DNA of 64,000 bases from Isoperla grammatica (taxonomy: Eukaryota; Arthropoda; Insecta; Plecoptera; Perlodidae). The notes beneath the pieces were generated by a model, which was given only the letters and a program-made list of their open reading frames with translations, was not told the origin of the DNA and ran no database searches. The stretch lies in the NCBI GenBank assembly GCA_945910005.1, contig CAMDTW010000509.1, positions 1 to 64,000 on the forward strand, given 5' to 3'. Shown here piece by piece: positions 25,075 to 33,758 of this stretch (the first letter of the stretch is position 1; each line of letters opens with the position of its first letter). The translations under genes and the position numbers were made by a program.

Positions 25075-25190
25075 CCCCCCCCCCCCCCCCCCCAATAAGG
25101 GTAAAGACCTAAATTACAGTGTGTGGTAGACGGCCCGAACGAAAAAGGGGGGGTCGGGGGGGTTTGGCCCCCGGAAAATGAATTTTTAAC
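25075..25190. mobile_element. C-run and G-rich remnant of an hAT-like miniature element
   Basis: A run of 19 C at 25075-25093 is followed by ACAGTGTGTGGTAGACGG and, at 25147-25176, G-rich blocks and GGCCCCCGGAAAA. The nested hAT-like element in island 2 has the matching core GGGGGGCTTGCCCCCCGGAA at about 30307-30326. The shared core suggests a related, truncated or diverged element. No intact ends or target duplication were found here. The 70-codon plus-strand ORF over it (GTG start) is not credible as a gene. Confidence 0.4.
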
Positions 25191-26269
25191 GTCCAAAGGG
25201 AAACAACGTAACAAAGGGAAAACGCAAGTCTTACCAAATAATGTATCGAACCCTTCCTATTCAAACCAAACCCTTATTAAAACGGCGCGTTTGAATAAGA
25301 TTGAACTTAGGCGAATAGTTGTCCTGGCTAGTTAAAATCCTGCCAAAAAAGATGTATTTTGATAAGCGAAGTATGTGAGACGAAGCCACAGCCGTAACTA
25401 TTTTTCATACTAATAAATTATGTTAGATCCCTGTCTTGTGAATGCAAAAAATATAAAATAATCATATGCATATTAATTTTAGATTGTATGCTTCCTTGTA
25501 TGTATGTATGTATGTATGTATTTTAATTTACCTATAACTAAGATTATATTAAAAAAAAAGTAACGCATTTATATTGAAGCAAAATGTAATACAATTATTA
25601 TAAGTCGTAAATAAAATTCGATGTACATTCGTCCAACCAAAGAGTAATTTCCGATCGAATAGCTCAACTTCGGTCTTCAGCCTGATGAACGATGAACGAA
25701 ACCGTGTTAGCAAAGCAACCCAAAAACACAACAGGATTTTGAAGATAATATTCATTGATATTGTCTTGAAAATATTAATACGAACTGAGAGGAAACTTAC
25801 CTTCGTATTCTTGATTTTCAGGAACAATTGCATCTTCACGTGATTTTTATAATAATGAACTTGTTCATAACGATGTTGAATCCTATTTTTGGTTTTAAAA
25901 CCAGGAGTCGTCAATATACCGTTGCCAGTCGGTTTGGTTCTTGTTTCCTTTCTTCCGACCACACACACTCACACACAAACACACTCCACGACACGGATCA
26001 ATATTCAGTGGATTAAACAAAAAATCGCAATAAGATTATGATACTAATAATGCACTAACTTATTGTTTTTGTCTCGAAAGAACATGATAGCACACGTATA
26101 AGTAACGTCTAACACCCACGAAGTATAGACTTGTTGTGTAGTCCAGTCAGTGTTTTGAACTGTTTTGCTTACCACGGTGGGATTCCCACCCCACTCCGCC
26201 CACAACCCATAATACCAATACAAAGAAAGCCTTATATTAATCACTTCTTCATGGTGCGGAATTCTGTGT
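25191..26269. other. Island 1 inner right part, unique sequence with microsatellites
   Basis: AT-rich sequence with a (TGTA)6 tract at 25497-25520 and a CA-rich tract at about 25958-25988. A minus-strand ORF of 139 codons covers 25549-25968. It starts inside the CA-rich tract and is Lys/Ile/Phe-rich. It includes FIRLKTEVELFDRKLLFGW, a plausible protein-like stretch that I cannot place. I would not call it a gene. Nothing else is supported. Confidence 0.45.
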
Positions 26270-26870
26270 CAGCAGCTGGATTTGTGGTTGTGGAACGCTA
26301 GTGTTCCACCTGCAGTATTCCAGCAGCTGGATTTGTGGTTGTGGAACGCTAGTGTTCCACCTGCAGTATTCCAGCAGCTGGATTTGTGGTTGTGGAACGC
26401 TAGTGTTCCACCTGCATTATTCCAGCAGCTGGATTTGAGGTTGTGGAACGCTAGTGTTCCATCTGCAGTATTCCAGCAGCTGGATTTGTGGTTGTGGAAC
26501 GCTAGTGTTCCGCCTGTAGTATTCCAGCAGCTGGATTTGTGGTTGTGGAACGCTAGTGTTCCACCTGCAGTATTCCAGCAGCTGGATTTGTGGTTGTGGA
26601 ACGCTAGTGTTCCATCTGCAGTATTCCAGCAGCTGGATTTGTGGTTGTGGAACGCTAGTGTTCCACCTGCAGTATTCCAGCAGCTGGATTTGTGGTTGTG
26701 GAACGCTAGTGTTCCGCCTGCAGTATTCCAGCAGCAGGATTTGTGGTTGTGGAACGCTAGTTTTCCGCCTGTAGTATTCCAGCAGCAGGATTTGTGGTTG
26801 TGGAACGCTAGTGTTCCGCCTGCAGTATTCCAGCAGCTGGATTTGTGGTTGTGGAACGCTAGTGTTCCAC
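26270..26870 (+). repeat. 51-bp minisatellite, about 11.8 copies
   Basis: The period is 51 bp, with units bounded by CAGCAGCTGGATTTG. Each unit has a near-perfect dyad, GTGGAACGCTAGTGTTCCAC (7-bp arms GTGGAAC/GTTCCAC), plus CTGCAG and CAGCTG. Variants such as CCACCTGCAG, CCATCTGCAG and CCGCCTGTAG alternate along the array. Because 51 is a multiple of 3 and the unit has no stop in several frames, it creates ORFs of about 200 codons on both strands, which are artefacts. It is the right subterminal array of island 1 and is inverted relative to the left 116-bp repeats. Confidence 0.95.
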
Positions 26871-26939
26871 TTAAGGACGAATATTCCGGCAGTAATCCGC
26901 TTATGGAACACAACCGGACATAAATCTGTGCTTGCTGGG

Positions 26940-28195
26940 AACCAAAGTTGACAAATCGTTGTTAAGGAGCGTTTCAGGCTCCAATAAGCACAATTTGTCC
27001 ATTTCGTCACTTTTCGATAACTTCTATAGAAGTTACACCCTCCGTTGTAAAATAAGAATTATAGGCTGCATTCTTCAAGAGTATAATGAAAATGCATAAA
27101 TTGAGTTTTTTCGTCGTTTTTTGTTAAAATATGCATAAAATATAGAAATTGGCTGATTTCAGTCTATCTACCACAAACTTCCAGTTTTAAGAGGAATCTT
27201 GCATACCGCTAAGATTCCTAAGGGTTTCAACCAAAGTTGACAAATCGTTGTTTTAGAGCGTTACAGGCTCCAATAAGCACAATTTGTCCATTTCGTCACA
27301 TTTCGATAACTACTTTAGAAGTTACACCAACCGTTGAAAAATAATAATGTTAGTGTGCATTCTGAAAGAGTATTATGAAAATGCATACATTGAGTTTTTT
27401 GGTCGTTTTTGGTTAAAATATGAATAAAATATAGAAATTGGCTGATTTTAGTCTATCTACCACAAACTTCCAGTTTTAAGAGGTATCTTGCATACGGCTG
27501 GGATTCCTAAGGGTTTCAACCAAATTGCACAAATCGTTGTTTTAGTGCGTTTCAGGCTCCAATAAGCACAATTTGTCCATTTCGTCACATTTCGATAACT
27601 TCTATAGAAGTTACACCCTCCGTCGAAAAATAAGAATTATAGGTTGCATTCTTCAAGAGTATAATGAAAATGCATAAATTGAGTTTTTTCGTCGTTTTTG
27701 GTTAAAATATGCATAAAAAATAGAAATTGGCTGATTTCAGTCTATCTACCACAAACTTCCAGTTTTAAGAGGAATCTTGCATACGGCCGGGATTCCTAAG
27801 GGTTTCAACCAAAGTTGACAAATCGTTGTTTTAGAGCGTTTCAGGCTCCAATAAGCACAATTTGTCCATTTCGTCACATTTCGATAACTTCTATAGAAGT
27901 TACACCCTCCGTCGAAAAATAAGAATTATAGGTTGCATTCTTCAAGAGTATAATGAAAATGCATAAATTGAGTTTTTTCACGTTTTTGGTTAAAATATGC
28001 AAAAAATATAGAAATTGGCTGATTTCAGTCTATTCCACAAACTTCCAGTTTTAAGAGGAATCTTGCATACGGCTGGGATTCCAAAGGGTTTCAACCAAAG
28101 TTGACAAATCGTTGTTTTAGAGCGTTTCAGGCTCCAATAAGCACAATTTGTCCATTTCGTCACATTTCGATAACTACTTTAGAAGTTACACCAAC
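26940..28195 (+). repeat. Satellite segment between the two islands (about 4.3 monomers)
   Basis: It begins in mid-monomer at AACCAAAGTTGAC and ends at the CACCAAC target site of island 2. It matches 39405-40662 almost exactly, sharing TTGTTAAGGAGCG, CACTTTTCG, CATACCGCTAAGATTCC, GCGTTACAGG, AGAGGTATCTTG and TTTTAGTGCG. Three small deletions occur near 27980 and 28033. The paralogous module has neither insertion. Confidence 0.92.
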
Positions 28196-28441
28196 CATTG
28201 ATTAAATAGGTGGGAAGATGTTTCGTCCCCGTGTTAAATGAGCTACAATCCCCACTCCTACCCCCACTCCAATATCCCCTTACGTCTCAAACCCCTCGCC
28301 TATAAGCCCACGTAGTACCCGTTCCATCCTGTAAGTTGCGCTGGAGTAGCTTTTAGTTCCAACGAGTCGATAAGTAGGTCTGCTTTATCGACTCTTTGGA
28401 AATGAATGCCTAAACTTCTCTATCTCTCTTCATCTCATTGT
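28196..28441 (+). repeat. Left terminal inverted repeat of island 2
   Basis: The first 32 bases are identical to the complement of the right end. A variable block follows, then long matching stretches such as AATCCCCACTCYTACCCCC, TATCCCCTTACGTCTC, TAGTACCCGTTCCATCCTG and TTTTAGTTCCAACGAGTCG, until ATCTCATTGT. It contains a perfect 10-bp hairpin, GAGTCGATAA at 28364-28373 and TTATCGACTC at 28385-28394. Confidence 0.92.
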
Positions 28442-29260
28442 ATTTTGGTGAATCGTGTTGTATTTCAGTTCAGCGACGCGACGAGTGTTCCAAGGCCGAA
28501 GGTCGTGTTCCCCCTATGGTAATAAAACCCAACAAAATAACTATTTCGAGGTTTAACTGGATATGAGCATTGAGTTTTATATACGATTTGGTCAATGCAA
28601 TCAATGGTCAATAGTAGGAGCAAGACTCGCATTGCATTTTGAGCTTGAACACAATCTTTCTTCATCATTCAACGTTCAATGTTATTGATGTGTAACGTGT
28701 AAATATTATTGAAAAATGAAACGGGGTCCTATTGTTCCTATCCTTGGTAATAAAACCAAAATAAAACAACGTAAATAACAATTGTTATTTGGCCCACAGC
28801 CGCTGGAAGTGTGTTCATATTAGTGGTGTGTGGAATCTCCCCCCTCGCCCCCCCCCCCCCTCCCCCACATACTCTCCAACAATCATCAACACCGAAAATT
28901 GTGGAAGCGCAGACATTTTTGGTTCATTCATTGTAAAATATCGATCGTAAAATATTGATTGTACATTGGTTCGTATCATAAACTTTAGTCACCTAACATC
29001 AAAACTTGGGTAATTACCGGAAAGAATGGGCCATAGACATACCTATTGAAAATAAATAGAATATTCATAACCACTTATAAATGTAAATAAATTTGTATTT
29101 CTACCCATTTACTTCAAAGAACTGATTGCAGTGGGCGATACTTCTGTTTATTATGTGCTTCGTTGCTATGACGGCTCCAAAGTCACCGTTTACAAATACA
29201 CGTTTACCAGTAACATACAGATAGATCGAAGTCAACATCAAAAGTTTAAAAAAAAAATAC
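28442..29260. other. Island 2, AT-rich sequence with a C-run
   Basis: No gene is supported. A C-rich tract (13 C at 28848-28860, then TCCCCC) follows TAGTGGTGTGTGG and may be the edge of another decayed hAT-like miniature element. At 29130-29207 a short exon-like stretch (reads GDTSVYYVLRCYDG) lies between AG and GTAACA dinucleotide signals. It is too short and unplaced to call. Confidence 0.4.
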
Positions 29261-29332
29261 AACCGGATCGGGAATCGAACTCTGGGCCTTCTGCATTGGA
29301 AGCAGTAATAACCCCCCTAGGCCAACGAGTCA
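29261..29332 (-). repeat. tRNA-like (Gly-like) SINE head, minus strand
   Basis: On the minus strand the sequence has GTTGGCCTAGGGGGGTTATT, then CTGCTTCCAATGCAG (a 4-bp stem with a TTCCAAT loop, anticodon TCC as in tRNA-Gly), then the B-box GAGTTCGATTCCC. The D-arm region is degenerate and the acceptor ends do not pair well. It is followed by a T-rich stretch. This fits a tRNA-derived SINE head or tRNA pseudogene, not a functional gene. Confidence 0.5.
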
Positions 29333-29340
29333 CGTCACAC

Positions 29341-29583
29341 ACTAGTTACCTGCCCCAAGCGGGAGACCCGAGTTCAATTCCCAGTCGGCCTCAGATTTGT
29401 CAATTTCTTGATTTTATATCATATTATAAATTCTACCCGCATATTACTGGATTATTGATGTCTAGGATTAATTTCCAAATCAGCTCTTTATGTCTAACTT
29501 TATTTCTCAAGTTTGCAATATATGCAATATATATGCAATGTGGAGTTATCGAATAATACAAAATTGAATTGAATTGAATTGAG
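29341..29583 (+). repeat. tRNA-like SINE fragment with (GAATT)n tail
   Basis: The motif GGGAGACCCGAGTTCAATTC contains a B-box-like GAGTTCAATTCCC at 29370-29382, followed by CGGCCTCAG. About 170 bp of AT-rich body leads to a (GAATT)4-like tail ending at about 29583. A B-box with a simple-repeat 3' tail is the usual layout of a 5'-truncated SINE. It lies head to head with the Gly-like piece to its left. Confidence 0.45.
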
Positions 29584-30225
29584 ATTTTAACTTTACTACT
29601 ACTACTTTTTAACACAGTAGTTCGACATTATACTATCAGGTAATTATCATGTAAATTAATGTATTAACTATTTACTTATAGACCCGCCATATGCTGGAAA
29701 CAGGCGTGTTGAAAAATCGGGAGAAGCGCGGTTTTTTATGTGGCCAGTAAATCTTATTCTCTGTGGGCCTATTTCCTTACATATTGAAGAACTTTAATAA
29801 TGAAAACTATATGAATTTTATAAACTTCTTAAAAAGTATAGAAATAAACATTAAAATTTACTATATTTATTTACTCGGGTTTGAAAACACTTACAAAAGA
29901 TCAACAAAATTAAGAAGATTGGGATTTTCTGTGACAACAAGCCTGATTTTTTCTGTTGAGCTCACATTAAATATGTGGAAGAAAACGGTATTTTACAAGA
30001 TATGTGCGTGCCGCGATCTTCATTTTCGCGTATTTTTTAGTTTTTGTAGATTGTCGGGCTACGGCTGGAACAGTCCTGTCTTTGTTCTCGTTACTCGGTC
30101 GAGACACGCGACAATTATTATACTCCGATTACGAGAGAGGGAAGAGGGAAGTGATTTGCCTGTCTCCGTCTTTCTCAGTCAGTGTCTGTTTCGTTTCAAC
30201 GAGATCACCAGTGATATAGATATAG
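29584..30225. other. Island 2, AT-rich sequence without supported gene
   Basis: A plus-strand ORF of 220 codons starts at 29763 (ATG at 29800 or GTG earlier) but runs through the target duplication and end of the nested hAT-like element to 30425, so it cannot be an ancestral gene. A 71-codon ORF at 30004-30219 begins with a hydrophobic stretch but starts at GTG and stops inside the target duplication. Nothing is recognised. Confidence 0.45.
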
Positions 30226-30646
30226 CAGTGGCGTATCCAGGAATTGGGAAAGGGGAAGTTTTCAACCCATATTATAGAGAGTGGAGCCGAAACATAATTG
30301 CGGTTCCGGGGGGCTTGCCCCCCGGAAAAATTCTCGTCAAGGTCATTTTAGTGCAAATCTGTGCGTTTTACAGCGGCCAACTGAAACAAGATTACTCAGT
30401 TTCTGGCAACACATTTTTTCCTTAGCACCGCTAATAAAAGGAACCTCAATCAATAGTTTGCATATTTTTTGTATTGCTTTTGCTTTTAATTACAACAATA
30501 TACAATAATTATATAGTAAAAACATCTAACTGTCTATTGAAATACCGTCTATTGAAATGTAAACGGTCATTTTCCATGTTTCCTTTGCAAAAGGGGGGGG
30601 GTTTTGTCCCCCCCCTCCCCCCACCCCCCCCGTGTATACGCCACTG
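30226..30646. mobile_element. Nested non-autonomous hAT-like element, 421 bp
   Basis: The ends are CAGTGGCGTATCCAGG and, complemented, CAGTGGCGTATACACG. They are flanked by a perfect 8-bp direct repeat AGATATAG at 30218-30225 and 30647-30654. The 8-bp duplication and CAGNGGCG-type ends are hallmarks of the hAT superfamily. The interior has GGTTCCGGGGGGCTTGCC with its CCCCCCGGAA complement (a short hairpin) and, near the right end, a G9 run followed by long C runs (about 30592-30631). There is no transposase. It inserted into island 2 after that element was formed. Confidence 0.9.
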
Positions 30647-30732
30647 AGATATAGTAGGACGTATTTTTGGTTTGGACCTTCATGAAACGTGTATAGTGAA
30701 AATGGAAAAAATGTGATCACTGGCGCTCTAGC

Positions 30733-31005
30733 AAGATAGAGGTGGTTCAGCGGTAAGACGCGAGACTCTAATTCGGGAGGTCGCCGGTTCGATTCCGGCC
30801 ACCGCCAGTCCTGACTGAAGACTTTTTCCGAGGTTTTCCTCAGTCGTAAAGGCGAATGCTGGGATTGAGTCCTACTAATAGCCCTCGGACATTCCTTCCC
30901 AGCTTTCCAAACATCCTAATAACCTAGTTAGTCACCTGAAGAGGAGCACATCAGGTAGCTGTGTGCACCCTATAACGGGTAGACCTATTCATACGAAAAT
31001 TTAAT
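30733..31005 (+). mobile_element. tRNA-derived SINE, copy 1
   Basis: The head has an A-box TGGTTCAGCGG (30743-30753) and a consensus B-box GGTTCGATTCC (30786-30796) at the right spacing. GAGACTCTAATTCGGG lies between them, like tRNA-Lys in the anticodon region (inference). The tRNA-unrelated body includes CCGAGGTTTTCCTCAGTCG, GGGATTGAGTCC and GCCCTCGGACATTC (30881-30894). The right end is not sharply defined. It could be transcribed by RNA polymerase III from its own boxes. Confidence 0.8.
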
Positions 31006-31762
31006 TCCTTAAGAAATGTTTTTTTCATATTTCCATTGTTACGTGTTTAAAAGTACAAACGTATACGAAATGCGTATTATAATGTGTTTTCTCGTATAGT
31101 TGAGCCATGATTCCATTGTTCGTGCTTGTAAGTAAAAATTTGCGACTTGCGAGACACGTATTTTATAGTTGGTTGTGTTGTGCAAAGGTTGTGGTTTTTG
31201 ATATAAATTAGTAAACATTATCGCTGGTACCGTTTGTAAAACTATAAGAAACGCTTATTGTGTGGTGTGATTTGCTATTGTTGTGTCATATTATTATACA
31301 TTAGTAGCCATATTCATTATTCATTGTTACAAGCTGCGTAGACCTACCGCTAAATACTTATTGTACGGTACGGTGGGTTGTACTTGTGTGTCTGTTGTAT
31401 ATATACTTTGCAAGCTTGTAATAGTTGGAAACTTAGTTCCTATTGTTTTATTGATGTTTTTAATTTAATAACGAAGTGCTATATGCGTTATTTCATATAC
31501 GTATATTATACGGGTCTTACATGAATTAATTTTGCTTTCGAGTACGGTAGAATGTGCAAGCCCAAGACTTGCCTCGAGCGCAAGGGCACCGAAGCCATCT
31601 GGCCTACGTACTCATATTGCTCAAGATGTATCCCAAATTTATCCCCGTCGCCTGGACAACCTGTAAACTCAGCACCCGATAGCCGAAGTGTGAAATGAGA
31701 TGTATAGCCCGAAACTCGAGAGTAACGCCTGCACGAAATATATGCCGATTCCCAAATCGACT
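31006..31762. other. Island 2, AT-rich sequence without supported gene
   Basis: TA- and GT-rich sequence. A plus-strand ORF of 61 codons (31283-31468) is hydrophobic with no known motif. From about 31545 the composition becomes richer in GC (GCCCAAGACTTGCCTCGAGC), suggesting a boundary between different inserted sequences. Confidence 0.4.
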
Positions 31763-31860
31763 TACAGTAGTGTTCCGTGGGAGTTTACACCAAGCTTTCA
31801 GGTAATTTTCTTGGTACACCCCTAGAGCAAAGTCCAGTCGAGCAATTATCTCCATTCAAA
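31604..31860 (-). pseudogene. Unknown coding-like fragment (WCKLPRNTTV motif), inverted partner at 32.4 kb
   Basis: The minus strand is open for 83 codons and reads through LGVYQENYLKAWCKLPRNTT. The DNA at 31763-31792 is the complement of 32445-32474 with one mismatch over 30 bp. A second block, CTAGGGGT, follows at similar distance on both sides. Read in the matching frame, the 32.4-kb copy also gives WCKLPRNTTV. Two fragments of one repeated sequence therefore lie in opposite orientation here. I do not recognise the family. Either could be decayed transposon coding sequence or a conserved non-coding repeat. Confidence 0.35.
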
Positions 31861-32064
31861 CTCGAGCAAAGGACGAGGAATTCAGATGACTGAATATCAT
31901 GTGTTACTTGTTCCTCTCGATTAGACAGGTATTTGGTAATTACCAGGTATTATATACTTGTCTACTGCTGCTTTTTTACTTTGAGATATACTCAATAATT
32001 AGAGTTAAATTCGATTTAATTCAAATTTGCACATCTTTCTCATACAGATTACTTTTTTGATTTC

Positions 32065-32475
32065 ATGTCTACGACAAAAATTGACAATTTACGCCGTGGA
32101 ATGAAACGATTAAATACATTAGTAAGAGCTCGTAAATGGCGTTGTTTTTGTCCTACAGACAAAAATAAAAAAACATTTTCCATCAAAATTAAAACTTGCC
32201 AACAATTTTGCAACATTTGCATTAAAAAACATTATTTTGCTACTATTCATAAATGTAATCGGCAAAAAGAACGCAATTATTTTAATAGCTATAGCCATGT
32301 CCTGTTTTCATTCAATGTGCATGAATGCCTCACATTCTTCAAGGCGATGAGGTCCGATCGTTCTTGGAAAACAAGAAATCCCGGGGTAGCTTATCTTTCA
32401 ACGTATCTAGGGGTATCCAAAACGGCGGGAAAATGGTGTGGCCATGGTGTAAACTCCCGCGGAACACTACTGTAG
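32065..32475 (+). pseudogene. Cys/His-rich ORF, possible transposase C-terminal fragment
   Basis: An ATG-initiated ORF of 136 codons. The first 75 residues are basic and contain WRCFCPTDKNKKTF followed by KTCQQFCNICIKKHYFATIH and KC, a clustered C-x-C ... C-x3-C-x2-C ... H ... H-x-C pattern. It is preceded by a good splice acceptor (TTTCTCATACAG at 32036-32047) and the frame stays open back to it, so it could be an exon. The arrangement loosely recalls the Cys-rich C-terminal domain of piggyBac-type transposases, but no catalytic core is seen upstream and the spacing is not a firm match. From about 32380 it enters the inverted repeat shared with 31.8 kb, so its C-terminus is probably not native. 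Confidence 0.3.
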
Positions 32476-33244
32476 CTCATTGGCAAAAATAGAAATAATG
32501 TTGATACGGGTAGTGTATTGATGTAATAGCGACGTAAGTCGTACCGAACAACGCAGTTTAAAAAGTGCCGGCGATACAAATACAAATACACAAAACAACA
32601 ATACAAGTACAAATTATCTTCTTTACAATTCCATACACGAAGTATGTTCTTAATTTGGGATTTGATTTTGTAAATGTTCTGATACATTTTTGAAAATAAA
32701 TCAACAGTGGAATCGAAAGGAAAACAAGAGAAGACACTGTAATTTATTTTCGTTGTTAAAATAATTCTCTACGGTAAAAGCAACATCGGTCACTGCATGT
32801 TGCAATCAAGTTTTGGTCTTATCTCTTTCTCTTTCTTCCGGTATTACGACAGTCAGGTATTTTTTATACTGGTCGCTGCACTTATCATCCCTGTAGTAAC
32901 CATGTAATACTAATAATAATAATAATTCAATTTGTGAACCTCGTGGTTGCCATTATGGCAATGACATATTATTAGAACCCCGTCAAACAATTTCTGCACA
33001 TCCGTAAACATAACTAAGAAATACCTAATTCACATTTCCGGATGGCAAAACAACGAATTTGACATTGCGCAAATATAAAAATTTAAAAAAACACTGCGTT
33101 AAATATATTGGATAAAATGTGTAGGCCTATGTGTATGTGTGTCAATGTTATTTTCAGTAGTGTACATGCTATGCAGATAAAATTAAGTTAATTTGTGTTA
33201 CTATTATTGCAGGGGTTATGCAATACTCTATTAACATACCGATC
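32476..33244. other. Island 2, AT-rich sequence with (AAT)n microsatellite
   Basis: A short (AAT)n-like tract (ACTAATAATAATAATAATTC) lies at about 32909-32928. A minus-strand ORF (32391-32687, 98 codons) overlaps the inverted repeat and is Tyr/Leu-rich with no motif. Nothing else is seen. Confidence 0.45.
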
Positions 33245-33400
33245 GAGACGGTTCAGAGCTAGCACACGAGGCTTTAATTCGGGAGGTCAATGGTTCATTG
33301 TCCGTTACCGGCAATTGTGACTTTCGAGGGTTTACACACATCACAAGGGATTGAGTTATACATCAGCCCTCGGACATTCTTTCACATTTCACATACTGTA
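33245..33400 (+). mobile_element. tRNA-derived SINE, copy 2 (decayed)
   Basis: It shares ATTCGGGAGGTC (33277-33288), GGGATTGAGT and GCCCTCGGACATTC (33366-33379) with copy 1 in the same order and strand. The B-box is damaged (TGGTTCATTGTCC) and the body is about 20 bp shorter between markers (89 against 110 bp). It is an older member of the same family. Confidence 0.7.
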
Positions 33401-33758
33401 ATGTAAAAAAAAATTCTTTCACATTTTTTTTCATTATTATTTTATTTAATCAATGCACAACACCAGAAACTGTAGTGGATTTTTATTTATCCTTACGCGT
33501 AATGTAGACAGTAATAATTACATACAAACAGTAATACAACAGTAACAAGAAATATCGATGGGAAATTATCAGCTCTGATATTGCTGGTTCAGTGGCCTTC
33601 TATTTTTTTTTTTTATTTATGAGCAGTAGTAGCAATAGATTTATATTTTACAACATGTGCTTTCTTTGATCCCGCCCATGTCCCGCACTTGCAGCGGTCT
33701 CGACACCCGAAACCCCCCTCGCTCAAACATACCAACCGATGTGAAGGTCACAAACAGA
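33401..33758. other. Island 2, T-rich sequence before the right end
   Basis: Runs of A and T (for example TTTTTTTTTTT near 33606), no repeat match and no gene. A 71-codon plus-strand ORF starting at 33689 runs into the terminal inverted repeat and is not credible. Confidence 0.45.

Larger units (their letters stand above)
22744..26939. mobile_element. Island 1: 4.2-kb foldback-like insertion
   Basis: The satellite stops within GGGTTTCAA at 22743 and resumes at the same point of the monomer (AACCAAAGTTGAC) at 26940. Nothing of the host is lost, so this is a clean insertion. The ends read CCCAAGTAGCACAAAG and, complemented, CCCAGCAAGCACAGAT, an imperfect terminal inverted repeat with AGCACA in register. 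The target duplication is unclear. With these ends only AA is shared. If the element instead starts at 22751, a 9-bp near-repeat AACCNAAGT flanks it (22742-22750, 26940-26948, one mismatch). Both subterminal regions carry tandem repeats of related sequence in inverted orientation, as in foldback or Galileo-type elements. No transposase is visible, so it is probably non-autonomous. Confidence 0.7.

Noticed and set aside
25682..25702. Hammerhead-ribozyme-like core CTGATGA ... CGAAAC
   Set aside because: The bases between the two conserved blocks (ACGATGAA) cannot form stem II, position 10.1/11.1 would be A-C, and no stem III/cleavage triplet is evident.
25549..25968. 139-codon minus-strand ORF as a gene
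   Set aside because: It begins in a CA-rich microsatellite, is strongly biased in composition and matches nothing I recognise; kept only as a note in the regional entry.
26269..27010. ORFs of 197-214 codons on both strands
   Set aside because: They are products of the 51-bp minisatellite, open in several frames at once. A true repeat protein would favour one frame.
29130..29207. Short exon-like stretch between AG and GTAACA signals
   Set aside because: Only about 25 codons, no recognised family and no partner exon; splice-like dinucleotides are expected by chance.
30004..30219. 71-codon ORF with a signal-peptide-like start
   Set aside because: GTG start, stop inside the hAT target duplication, and low-complexity hydrophobic start; nothing supports translation.
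29763..30425. 220-codon plus-strand ORF
   Set aside because: It crosses the target duplication and left end of the nested hAT-like element, so the frame was created by the insertion.
30733..30812. Functional tRNA gene
   Set aside because: A and B boxes are good but the acceptor and anticodon arms do not pair properly and a SINE body follows; a second decayed copy confirms a SINE.
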